A stretch of 61,921 nucleotides of DNA from Melghiribacillus thermohalophilus (GTDB lineage Bacteria; Bacillota; Bacilli; Bacillales; Alkalibacillaceae), in contig NZ_SMAN01000021.1 in the NCBI RefSeq assembly GCF_004342905.1, positions 1 to 61,921 of the forward strand, given 5' to 3'. A program made the translations under genes and the position numbers. Of this stretch, positions 8,434-16,689 are shown piece by piece. The notes beneath the pieces were generated by a model. The model was given only the letters and a program-made list of their open reading frames with translations. It was not told where the DNA came from and made no database searches. Position 1 is the stretch's first letter; the number at the start of each line of letters is the position of its first letter.

Positions 8434-9321
8434 GTGAAGAACAGGTTTGTGCCCATATTAACTATTACTCTATTAATTCTTACTGGTATGGTCTCTCAAC
8501 AACAACATAAAATTTTTGCAAATACAAAAGAACAAATTCAGAACGAAATTGAAAAAATAAAGGATAGGCAGAATGAAGTAGATAAGAAACAGAGCAGCAT
8601 CAATAGTGAAGTATCCCAGACGGAGGAAAAAATTGCCGATAACAAGTCCAGGCAAAATCAAATCAATGCCCAGATCAGGGATATCGATGTAAAAATTTCT
8701 GATACCAGTGCTAAAATTCGGACCAAAGAAGACGACATTCATCAGACAGAAGAAGAGATCAAAAAGTTACAGAAAGAAATTGAAGATTTAAAAGAGCGGA
8801 TTGCTGTACGGGAAGAACTTCTTAAAGACCGCTTAAGAACGATTCAAAGAAATGGTGGTTCGATCAGTTACTTAGAAGTGGTAATGGGAGCAAAGACTTT
8901 TGGAGACTTTCTGGACCGTACGACAGCTGTTACAAAAATTATGAACCAGGATAAACGAATTATGGACAAGCATACCGCTGAAAAAGAATCACTTGAACAG
9001 GCGGAAGCCGAACTTGAGGATAAAAAAGACAAATTGGTCGCTCAAAAAGAGGACCTCGAAAATTTACGAACCCAGCTGCAAAATCAGCGGGGTGAAAAGG
9101 AACGGTTAATGGCCGAATTGCAAAGTGAAGAGCAGGAATTAAGAGAGTATGTCATGTCCCTTGAGGAACAGGAAGCTATTTTGCAGCAAACTGAAGCTAC
9201 TTTGAAAAAGATGGAAAAAGATGTTAGAGCAGAAGAAAGACGAGCTGGAACAATTAAACCAGAGTCAGAGTCAGGGAAACGGCATCTTTATGAGACCAGC
9301 TCAGGGTCCGGTTACTTCTAG
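8434..9321 (+). CDS. Murein hydrolase (EnvC/CwlO-like), N-terminal coiled-coil part of a frameshifted gene
   Basis: The first reading frame of a gene broken by a 10-bp tandem duplication at 9204-9223. The GTG start follows GGGGGAAGGAG. A secretion signal (about residues 1-30, ending near KIFANT) leads into about 225 residues of coiled coil rich in Lys, Glu and Gln, the usual N-terminal half of FtsEX-controlled hydrolases. After residue 260 the frame is wrong and ends as GSGYF. Removing one 10-bp copy joins it exactly to the M23 domain encoded from 9224 on. As read, the product would be exported without a catalytic domain. Confidence 0.85.
   Translation: MKNRFVPILTITLLILTGMVSQQQHKIFANTKEQIQNEIEKIKDRQNEVDKKQSSINSEVSQTEEKIADNKSRQNQINAQIRDIDVKISDTSAKIRTKEDDIHQTEEEIKKLQKEIEDLKERIAVREELLKDRLRTIQRNGGSISYLEVVMGAKTFGDFLDRTTAVTKIMNQDKRIMDKHTAEKESLEQAEAELEDKKDKLVAQKEDLENLRTQLQNQRGEKERLMAELQSEEQELREYVMSLEEQEAILQQTEATLKKMEKDVRAEERRAGTIKPESESGKRHLYETSSGSGYF
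9204..9223 (+). repeat. Perfect 10-bp tandem duplication causing a frameshift
   Basis: GAAAAAGATG occurs twice in direct succession (9204-9213 and 9214-9223). With one copy the codons run TTG AAA AAG ATG TTA GAG in one continuous frame across both halves of the hydrolase gene; the second copy shifts the frame by +1. Confidence 0.9.
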
Positions 9322-9679
9322 CTTTGGCCCGAGATGGGGTAGTTATCATTATGGCATTGATATCGGACGCCGGGGAACCAATGTACCGGTCGTGGCGGCC
9401 TATAGCGGTTATGTTATAAAATCTTACTATTCATCGTCCTACGGAAATGTTGTTTTTCTTGCACATACTATAGACGGTCAAGTCTACACCACCGTTTATG
9501 CTCACCTGGAAAATCGTGAAGTAAGTGACGGCCAGTTTGTCCAGAAGGGGCAGCGCCTGGGATATATGGGGAATACAGGCCATTCAACAGGACCTCATCT
9601 TCATTTTGAAATACATAAAGGCTCCTGGACATATGATAAACGAAACGCGGTCAATCCCCGGCAATACATTAATTTCTAA
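9221..9679 (+). CDS. Murein hydrolase, C-terminal M23 (LytM) peptidase part of the frameshifted gene
   Basis: Second half of the gene starting at 8434. The frame opens at an ATG inside the duplication and first completes the coiled coil (MLEQKKDELEQLNQ). Then comes an M23 zinc endopeptidase domain with the HxxxD ligands in HYGIDIG, the GNTGHSTGPHLHFE motif with the catalytic and zinc histidines, and the ending NPRQYINF. All catalytic residues are present. If translated alone the domain would lack a signal peptide. No good ribosome binding site precedes 9221, so it is best read as the tail of the upstream frame. Confidence 0.85.
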   Translation: MLEQKKDELEQLNQSQSQGNGIFMRPAQGPVTSSFGPRWGSYHYGIDIGRRGTNVPVVAAYSGYVIKSYYSSSYGNVVFLAHTIDGQVYTTVYAHLENREVSDGQFVQKGQRLGYMGNTGHSTGPHLHFEIHKGSWTYDKRNAVNPRQYINF

Positions 9680-9721
9680 GGGAAAACATGTTTATGTTTA
9701 TTTTTTCATATATTAAGTTTA

Positions 9722-9754
9722 AAGGCATCGCACAATTCGGTGTGATGCCTTTTT
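9722..9754 (+). terminator. Rho-independent terminator
   Basis: AAGGCATCGCAC pairs with GTGTGATGCCTT around a short loop (one mismatch), followed by T residues. It ends the ftsE-ftsX-hydrolase unit. Confidence 0.8.
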
Positions 9755-9827
9755 GCGCCAGTTTATGAAGGAATCGATAAAGGAAAAAGAGAAATTAGAT
9801 GACAGAAATCAATCAGAGGTGAAAAGG

Positions 9828-11348
9828 ATGTATATGAAAGGCAGAAATGTTGCCATTTTATTTTTCGTTGCGATGCTATTTGGGGCAGGAATGGCTTATG
9901 CTGGCACGCAAATCGTAGAAAAGGCAGATTCGGCTGATCAGGAAACGGAAGAAAATGATCAGATTGATGAGGATGGCGATAACAGATCCCAGGATAATAG
10001 CCAGCCTTCAGAAGAAGAGAAATTGGAACTGATTGAAGATTACCGTCAGATGGGGGCTTTTTCAAAAGTTCTGCAGGCCTACAGCATAATTCAAAACAAT
10101 TATGTTGAGGATGTCAAAGAAGAGGAACTGATTGAAGGTGCCATTCAGGGAATGCTTGACACCCTGGACGATCCATACAGTGTATACATGGATAAGGAAA
10201 CCGTAGAGCAGTTTAATGATGCCATCGAATCTTCCTTTGAAGGAATTGGGGCTGAAGTCAGTATAGTGGACGGAAGGGTAACGATTGTAGCCCCTATTAA
10301 AGATTCACCCGCAGAAAAAGCCGGCCTGAAACCGAACGACCAGATCATAGAAGTAGACGGGGAAAATATTGAAGGAATGGATTTATATGATGCCGTTTTA
10401 AAAATACGCGGTGAAAAGGGAACACCTGTCACCTTAACCATTAAACGTCCGGGAACAGAAGAACTTCTGGAAGTTGAAGTGATCAGGGATACCATTCCAA
10501 TCGAAACCGTGTACACCAGCATAAAAGAGGTGAACGGTCAAACAGCGGGGATTATCGAAATCACATCCTTTTCCGAAAACACAGCTGCTGATTTTTCCAG
10601 TGCTTTAAAAAAGCTTGAAGAAGAGGAACAAATTGACGGATTAGTCATCGACGTCCGTGGGAATCCAGGCGGCCTGTTTACTTCGGTAGAAAATATTCTC
10701 GGCCATTTTATTACCAAAGATGATCCTTATGTACAGATCGAAAAGAGGGATGGTGAAAAAGTTCCTTACTATTCTGATCTGAACGAAGGAAAGGATTATC
10801 CAATTGCGGTTTTAATTGATGAAGGCAGTGCTTCCGCTTCAGAAATTTTAGCGGCAGCTATGAATGAAGCAGGAGATTATCCGCTTGTCGGAACGAAAAC
10901 ATTCGGGAAAGGAACAGTTCAGCAGGCGATTCCGATGGGAGACGGCAGTGATATTAAGCTGACGATTTATAAATGGCTGACCCCGGAAGGAAACTGGATT
11001 CATGAAAAGGGGATAGAGCCGACTGTCCCTGTTGAACAACCGGAATTCTTTTATGCCAATCCCATTCAAGTGGAAGAATCTTTATCATCTGACATGACAG
11101 GAGATCAGATTGCCAGTGCTCAGCTGATGTTAAAGGGAATTGGATATGATCCTGGAAGGACAGACGGATATTTTGACGATAAAACCGAGCAGGCAGTAAA
11201 GGCATTTCAACAGGATCAAGGGCTACAGGTGACGGGTCAAATTGATAATCGAACGGCATCTGTACTTGAACAACAAATCGTCGAAGCAGTCCGCAGTGAA
11301 GAAAATGACCGTCAGCTGAAAAAGGCTCTGGAGGTACTGTTTCAATAA
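9828..11348 (+). CDS. ctpB: C-terminal processing protease, S41 family (CtpB-like)
   Basis: Secreted or membrane-anchored serine protease; in B. subtilis CtpB cleaves SpoIVFA during sporulation. The 506 residues comprise an N-terminal membrane anchor, an acidic linker (about 30-65), a PDZ domain (IGAEVSIVDGRVTIVAPI onward), the catalytic core with Ser in DEGSASASE and Lys in TFGKGTVQ, and a C-terminal peptidoglycan-binding domain (GIGYDPGRTDGYFD). GAGGTG lies 6 nt ahead of the ATG at 9828. Flanked by terminators, so probably monocistronic. Confidence 0.9.
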   Translation: MYMKGRNVAILFFVAMLFGAGMAYAGTQIVEKADSADQETEENDQIDEDGDNRSQDNSQPSEEEKLELIEDYRQMGAFSKVLQAYSIIQNNYVEDVKEEELIEGAIQGMLDTLDDPYSVYMDKETVEQFNDAIESSFEGIGAEVSIVDGRVTIVAPIKDSPAEKAGLKPNDQIIEVDGENIEGMDLYDAVLKIRGEKGTPVTLTIKRPGTEELLEVEVIRDTIPIETVYTSIKEVNGQTAGIIEITSFSENTAADFSSALKKLEEEEQIDGLVIDVRGNPGGLFTSVENILGHFITKDDPYVQIEKRDGEKVPYYSDLNEGKDYPIAVLIDEGSASASEILAAAMNEAGDYPLVGTKTFGKGTVQQAIPMGDGSDIKLTIYKWLTPEGNWIHEKGIEPTVPVEQPEFFYANPIQVEESLSSDMTGDQIASAQLMLKGIGYDPGRTDGYFDDKTEQAVKAFQQDQGLQVTGQIDNRTASVLEQQIVEAVRSEENDRQLKKALEVLFQ

Positions 11349-11356
11349 ACAGCTGA

Positions 11357-11383
11357 ACAAACCGCGGTTTTCCGCGGTTTTTT
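11357..11383 (+). terminator. Rho-independent terminator after ctpB
   Basis: AACCGCGG / CCGCGGTT hairpin followed by T residues, 10 bp after the stop. Confidence 0.85.
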
Positions 11384-11604
11384 ACTTATAAACATCAAGG
11401 CTTTTGAAGCTTCCTGTGTTTACGGTTTGCAATCCAGCCGTCAGGGAAAGGAATTCAAGTATAGCTGTTTGATCAGATTATGAAGTTCCTGATCTATAGA
11501 AGGAGATTCCCGATCGTTTATCGAATGAATACATCTAAAGCTTTTCATCAAAACCTGCAAAAAATAACAAGAAATGGATTGGTATGATATACGGAGGGGA
11601 CAGC

Positions 11605-12840
11605 ATGATTGAAATCTGGCTTATGGAAATCGGAAAAGGGCTTCTCTGGCTTTTGGGTCAGCCACTCTTATACTGGGCTGTTATCGTTACCATGATTGCC
11701 TCATTTATTCGAATTAAGCAGGAACGTAAAACCTTTGGTATACGTGTGTTTCCGATCGGGTTTGAATGGAAGGGCACCCTGGCAACTGGACTAACAGCGG
11801 GTGTCATTCTTTCGGCAGGATTAATTCTGGCCGGGGGAGTATTGCCATTTTCGTTTCTCCTTTTCATATCACTTGTTACCATTTTATTATCCATAGCAGG
11901 ACGTCTGTTTTTATCGCCTGCTTATCTTTTTGGCCTGAGTATCCTGGTAGTCTGGATCATCTCCTCTTTTAACCTGATTCCTTCTGATGCTCTCTGGCTT
12001 ACCGAGTGGGAAAAGATCAGTCAGCAGCTATTAATTCTTTTCATGGTTTTACTGCTTGCGGTAGAAGGACTGCTGGCAAGAAGGGTCAAGCGGAATGAAA
12101 CCTTCCCAAAGCTGATCAAGGGAAAGCGGGGGAAATTTGTCGGCCAGCATCTCGTACGGAAATTAAGTGTTGTGCCTGTTCTTGTTCCAGTCCCATCGGG
12201 CCGTCTGGAACTGACATGGGACTGGTGGCCACTCTTTCCCGTTGAAGGACAGGGGATCAGCTTGATGCTTGTGCCATTACTCATTGGTTTTGAGCAAACT
12301 TTTCAGGGCAGTTTTGCTGATGAAGGAGCCAGAAAACACGGGAACTGGCTGTTGATCCTTTCCGTTTTTCTTGGGGCGGTGGCTTACGCAAGTTTCTATT
12401 TTTCCTTTCTTGTTCCGGTTGCAGCGGTCACTGCCATTCTGGGAAAACTTTTGATTCATCTATGGATCCGTTTTGCTGATCTGGAAAAAGTACCAGTATT
12501 TAGCCCTGAATTAGACAGCCTCCCTATCCTGGGTGTCATGCCAGGTTCTCCAGCAGACGATATGGGGCTGATGGTCGGAGAGAAGATCATGAAAGTTAAC
12601 CAGATTCCAGTCACAAATGAACATGAATTTTATCAGGCCCTGCAAAAAAATCGAACCTATATCAAACTGGAAGTTCTAAACCTGGAAGGGGAACCTCGTT
12701 TTGTGCAGCGGGCGATGTATGAAGGGGAACACCATGAACTTGGTTTAATATTTGTGAAGGAAAAGCCAAAGTTTAAATTGTATTCGGTTCAGGAAGAAAG
12801 CCTAATGAGCAGTGATATGAGTCATACAGGTGAAGGATAA
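11605..12840 (+). CDS. minJ: MinJ-like division topology protein (PDZ, multi-pass membrane)
   Basis: In B. subtilis MinJ bridges DivIVA and MinD so that Min inhibition acts near new poles. The 411-residue protein has about eight membrane helices in its first 300 residues and a PDZ domain (about 305-385) containing GVMPGSPADDMGLMVGE, the expected layout and length. CGGAGGGG lies about 6 nt ahead of the ATG. As in B. subtilis it follows ctpB, although I see no swrA between them. Assignment rests on layout and position. Confidence 0.82.
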   Translation: MIEIWLMEIGKGLLWLLGQPLLYWAVIVTMIASFIRIKQERKTFGIRVFPIGFEWKGTLATGLTAGVILSAGLILAGGVLPFSFLLFISLVTILLSIAGRLFLSPAYLFGLSILVVWIISSFNLIPSDALWLTEWEKISQQLLILFMVLLLAVEGLLARRVKRNETFPKLIKGKRGKFVGQHLVRKLSVVPVLVPVPSGRLELTWDWWPLFPVEGQGISLMLVPLLIGFEQTFQGSFADEGARKHGNWLLILSVFLGAVAYASFYFSFLVPVAAVTAILGKLLIHLWIRFADLEKVPVFSPELDSLPILGVMPGSPADDMGLMVGEKIMKVNQIPVTNEHEFYQALQKNRTYIKLEVLNLEGEPRFVQRAMYEGEHHELGLIFVKEKPKFKLYSVQEESLMSSDMSHTGEG

Positions 12841-12873
12841 AAGTCGATATCTATTTAAATAAAATTGATTAGA

Positions 12874-12912
12874 GCCCCGTTTTGTTCAAGTAAGACTGAA
12901 CAGAATGGGGCC
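12874..12912 (+). terminator. Possible terminator after minJ
   Basis: GCCCCGTTTTGTTCA can pair imperfectly with TGAACAGAATGGGGC. The T-run after it is poor, so it may be a weak terminator or act in both directions. Confidence 0.45.
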
Positions 12913-13093
12913 TGTTCATAACTCCTTTCATTTTACATGTGATGGACATCTGAATAAAGTGCAAACAGATTTCCATTTAGGGAGGATAAGTAATCGGTTT
13001 TACTAATTACAGAAATGCGAAGAGGAAGGCTTAATGTTCCCCCCTGTTTCTTATATGAGAAACGCCCGATTCCCGATTGACAGCAGCTCTCCT

Positions 13094-14311
13094 CTACCAG
13101 GCAATGATATCATGTTCATATAAAAAAGAGTGGGGCAGATCCATAAAAAGATATAGCCGGGTATTTAATGGGTAGGAAAAGGTCCGAATCAGTTCACCTG
13201 TTTCTATATCACTGTAAATGTCTGACAGAATACCTTTCTGCTCGTCATTCATCCGGAAAATGTTTTCCATAAAGTATGGGCGCCAGCTCCAGTTTTTTCC
13301 CTTATACTCCGAATGAAGAACCCACTTATCCTTTTGCAGGACACCGTTGGATGTCTGTTGGAATCCATCCTGATCACAGATATAGATTCGAAAGCAACAA
13401 TCACTGATTTGATGGGCGATGGCTACCATCCAGTTGTCAAGATTCGTTTGCTTTTTTGTTTCTTTCAATGCCAGGTGAATTCGATTATTTAGCTCATTTG
13501 CCAGGTTATAGCGCCTTTGAATTTTTGTGCGTTCATGAAGAATAAATTGATGTACTGCTTCACGAAAACGGTCTTTGAAATGATCCACCGGAAGAAAAGA
13601 TCGCTCTGGCCCGGCCAGAAAGTAACCCTGAAAATAGCGACCGTGCTGCCTCAGGGAATCATGAAGTTGATGGACGGTTTCGATTCCTTGAAATATCAAA
13701 TCGGCGCCGATTTTTCTGGCAAGATGCGATAAGGAATAGAGGACGCCATGATGAGAAATAGTCTTTTCATTATAATTTAGCGAATGGATATCAATTTTGA
13801 ATAAATCAGGCTCAAGTATTCCAATCCGGTCAAGATTACTTGATCCTTTCGCAACGTCGTCTAAAGCAATTTTTATTCCGAGCGTCTGCAGGTAACGGAT
13901 CAAATGGGCCAGTCTCGAAATATCTCCACGATATTCATGTTCAGTTATTTCTATAACAATCTGATCTAGCCTAAGTCCCTGATCCTGATAAGAGGAAAGC
14001 ATGCGGACAAACCGCTCCCCGGTGTCTTCCATTATGATATTAGGATTGATATTCAAAAATAAAGCTGCGTCTTGATTATGGCTAAGAAATTCCTCCAGAG
14101 CGATTTTTACCAGATGTTCATCCACTTCACGCTTATATTCATTGGGAACATGGCTGTCATGGAAGAAAGAGCCGAGGCTCTTGACGCCTTGCTCTGTTTT
14201 AATCCTGCCAAGCACTTCATAGCCATAAATATTGTGACTATCAGCGCTGATAATCGGTTGATAATAAGGACGTGTATTTTTAAGGTTCATTAAAATATCA
14301 AGAGCATCCAC
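13094..14311 (-). CDS. ykuI: EAL-domain c-di-GMP protein with C-terminal YkuI domain
   Basis: YkuI-type protein, about 405 residues. The EAL domain (about 15-255) keeps signature positions: EVLGR, LNINP, EITEHE, ALDDV, FKID, QGIET and QGYFLAGP. The C-terminal PAS-like YkuI_C domain carries NWSWRPYF and SDLYSD-like elements (SDIYSDIETGE). The family binds c-di-GMP; B. subtilis YkuI has little detectable phosphodiesterase activity, so this may be a sensor. The GTG at 14311 is chosen because GATGGGG lies 8 nt upstream and the protein aligns with YkuI; a GTG at 14320 is also possible. Transcribed against its neighbours. Confidence 0.9.
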   Translation of the reverse strand: MDALDILMNLKNTRPYYQPIISADSHNIYGYEVLGRIKTEQGVKSLGSFFHDSHVPNEYKREVDEHLVKIALEEFLSHNQDAALFLNINPNIIMEDTGERFVRMLSSYQDQGLRLDQIVIEITEHEYRGDISRLAHLIRYLQTLGIKIALDDVAKGSSNLDRIGILEPDLFKIDIHSLNYNEKTISHHGVLYSLSHLARKIGADLIFQGIETVHQLHDSLRQHGRYFQGYFLAGPERSFLPVDHFKDRFREAVHQFILHERTKIQRRYNLANELNNRIHLALKETKKQTNLDNWMVAIAHQISDCCFRIYICDQDGFQQTSNGVLQKDKWVLHSEYKGKNWSWRPYFMENIFRMNDEQKGILSDIYSDIETGELIRTFSYPLNTRLYLFMDLPHSFLYEHDIIAW

Positions 14312-14702
14312 CGACTGCACCCCATCTGCATTTGTTTAAATATACGTATATATAAATAAATATACATAACAATTATACCATATCTTTTTTTCTTAGACAT
14401 ACGGGAAGAAAACGGATAGAGACCTGACAGATTAATTTCCTCTAAATTCAATTGTTGAGGCATAGAATTCAATGGAACCTGCCTGCATTTCATGAGTAGT
14501 TTACCATTAAAACGAATGGTCTGAAAATGGTTGTTTTGTAGATCGAAGCCATAATTCCATTTCAAACCGATCCACACGTTTTGCAAAAACGCTGTAAAAG
14601 AAATATTCTTATGAATAGAGAATGTCTATGTAAAAAAATCGAATGTTTGTTCGTGTTTGTGTTAAAATAGAGTTAGCAAAAATCCGGAATGGAGGTTCAG
14701 CC
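14312..14702. other. Divergent intergenic region between ykuI and uvrB
   Basis: AT-rich, holding the start region of the reverse EAL gene at the left and the uvrB promoter/LexA box at the right. A 98-codon reverse frame here has no support. Confidence 0.5.
14640..14653. promoter_or_regulatory. LexA (SOS) box of uvrBA
   Basis: CGAATGTTTGTTCG matches the Bacillus LexA consensus CGAACNNNNGTTCG with one mismatch. A -10-like TAAAAT at 14663-14668 places the box over the -35 region, the expected position for repression of uvrB. SOS control of uvrBA is established in B. subtilis. Confidence 0.75.
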
Positions 14703-16682
14703 GTGGAAAATCGCTTTGAACTGGTATCGCAATATGAACCCCGGGGGGATCAGCCAAAAGCGATTCGGGAGCTTGTGGATGGTCTTAACCAGGGAAAAAA
14801 GCATCAGACGCTGCTCGGTGCAACAGGCACCGGGAAAACGTTCACCATTTCCAATGTCATTAAAGAGGTTAATAAACCGACCCTAGTCATTGCCCATAAC
14901 AAGACCCTTGCCGGGCAATTATACAGTGAGTTTAAGGAATTTTTTCCAGATAATGCAGTAGAGTATTTCGTCAGCTACTATGACTATTATCAGCCGGAGG
15001 CCTATGTGCCTCAGACGGATACGTATATTGAGAAAGACGCGAGCATTAATGATGAAATTGATAAATTAAGGCACTCGGCCACATCGGCGTTGTTTGAACG
15101 CCGGGATGTGATCATTGTGGCGAGTGTATCCTGTATTTACGGATTGGGTTCCCCGGAGGAGTACCGGGATCTGGTTGTTTCCCTCCGTCCGGGAATGCAG
15201 AAAGACCGGGACCAGCTCCTCAGGGATCTGGTGGATATTCAGTATACCCGTAATGACATCGATTTTCAGCGGGGAACGTTCCGGGTTCGGGGCGATTCGG
15301 TGGAAATTATTCCGGCGTCCAGGGAAGAGCATTGTATCCGGGTTGAATTTTTCGGAGATGAGATAGACCGGATCCGGGAAGTAGACGCTCTGACAGGAGA
15401 AATTATCGGAGATCGGGAACATGCAGCCATCTTCCCGGCTTCCCACTTCGTCACCCGGGAAGAAAAACTTAAACGGGCCATCGTGAATATTGAAAAAGAA
15501 CTGGAAGAGCGCCTGAAAGAACTCCGATCCCAGAACAAATTGCTGGAAGCTCAACGCCTGGAACAGCGGACCAAATACGATCTGGAAATGATGCGGGAAA
15601 TGGGGTTCTGTTCAGGAATTGAGAACTACTCCCGTCATCTGACATTCCGGGAACCGGGTTCTACACCCTACACACTCCTGGATTATTTCCCGGATGATTT
15701 TCTGATTGTGGTGGATGAGTCCCATGTCACCCTGCCCCAGATCAGGGGAATGTATAACGGGGACAGAGCCCGGAAAGAAACACTGGTGGAACACGGCTTT
15801 AGGCTTCCATCCGCTCTGGATAACCGGCCGCTGAAGTTTGAAGAATTTGAAAAACATATCAATCAGATTATCTATGTTTCAGCAACGCCGGGTCCATACG
15901 AGCTGGAGCACACACCAAAAATGACCGAGCAAATTATCCGGCCAACAGGTTTGCTTGATCCAAAAATTGATGTGCGCCCGATTGACGGACAGATTGACGA
16001 TCTGATTGGTGAAATCCAGAAGCGGAAAGAGCGAGGTGAACGGGTTCTCGTGACGACGTTAACCATTAAAATGGCCGAGGATTTAACGGATTACCTGAAA
16101 GACGTAGGGCTGAAGGTTGCTTACCTGCATTCGGAAATTAAAACTCTGGAGCGGATAGAAATCATTCGGGATCTCCGTCTCGGCAAATATGATGTTCTCG
16201 TGGGCATCAACCTGTTGCGGGAAGGTCTCGACATTCCGGAAGTGTCCCTCGTTGCTATTCTCGATGCGGATAAGGAAGGGTTTTTACGCTCGGAGCGTTC
16301 ACTTATCCAGACCATCGGCCGGGCTGCCCGAAATCAGAATGGGGAAGTCATCATGTATGCAGACAAAATCACAGATTCCATGCGGGTGGCCATTGATGAA
16401 ACGAATCGGCGACGTGCCAAACAGATGGCGTTTAACGAGGATCACGGCATTGAACCTAAAACGATAAAGAAGGAAATTCGTGACGTTATTCGGGCAACAA
16501 TGGTAGCTGAAGAGGAAGAAACGTATGAAGAAGGTAAAAATCTGAAAGCATTGAGCAAAACCGAGAAAGAGAAGATGATTGAGGACCTCGAAAAAGAAAT
16601 GAAACAGGCTGCCAGGGAGCTGAATTTTGAAAAGGCCGCTGAACTACGGGACATTATTCTGGAACTCAAAGCGGAAGGATGA
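14703..16682 (+). CDS. uvrB: Excinuclease ABC subunit B
   Basis: Damage-verifying helicase of nucleotide excision repair, loaded by UvrA and then recruiting UvrC. The 659 residues have the standard length: Walker A GATGTGKT (39-46), the beta-hairpin [10 protein letters not shown] near residue 92, DESHVTLPQ, the helicase motif QTIGRAARN, and the C-terminal UVR domain. GGAGG lies 7 nt ahead of the GTG at 14703; an upstream ATG at 14643 falls inside the LexA box. uvrA follows 7 bp later. Confidence 0.97.
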   Translation: MENRFELVSQYEPRGDQPKAIRELVDGLNQGKKHQTLLGATGTGKTFTISNVIKEVNKPTLVIAHNKTLAGQLYSEFKEFFPDNAVEYFVSYYDYYQPEAYVPQTDTYIEKDASINDEIDKLRHSATSALFERRDVIIVASVSCIYGLGSPEEYRDLVVSLRPGMQKDRDQLLRDLVDIQYTRNDIDFQRGTFRVRGDSVEIIPASREEHCIRVEFFGDEIDRIREVDALTGEIIGDREHAAIFPASHFVTREEKLKRAIVNIEKELEERLKELRSQNKLLEAQRLEQRTKYDLEMMREMGFCSGIENYSRHLTFREPGSTPYTLLDYFPDDFLIVVDESHVTLPQIRGMYNGDRARKETLVEHGFRLPSALDNRPLKFEEFEKHINQIIYVSATPGPYELEHTPKMTEQIIRPTGLLDPKIDVRPIDGQIDDLIGEIQKRKERGERVLVTTLTIKMAEDLTDYLKDVGLKVAYLHSEIKTLERIEIIRDLRLGKYDVLVGINLLREGLDIPEVSLVAILDADKEGFLRSERSLIQTIGRAARNQNGEVIMYADKITDSMRVAIDETNRRRAKQMAFNEDHGIEPKTIKKEIRDVIRATMVAEEEETYEEGKNLKALSKTEKEKMIEDLEKEMKQAARELNFEKAAELRDIILELKAEG

Positions 16683-16689
16683 TGAAAAA

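Noticed and set aside
11441-11548. Reverse 35-codon frame between ctpB and minJ, where B. subtilis has swrA
   Set aside because: Only a weak ribosome binding site and no similarity to SwrA; most likely chance.
14290-14586. Reverse 98-codon frame overlapping the ykuI start
   Set aside because: Overlaps the EAL gene start and the uvrB control region; composition is not gene-like.
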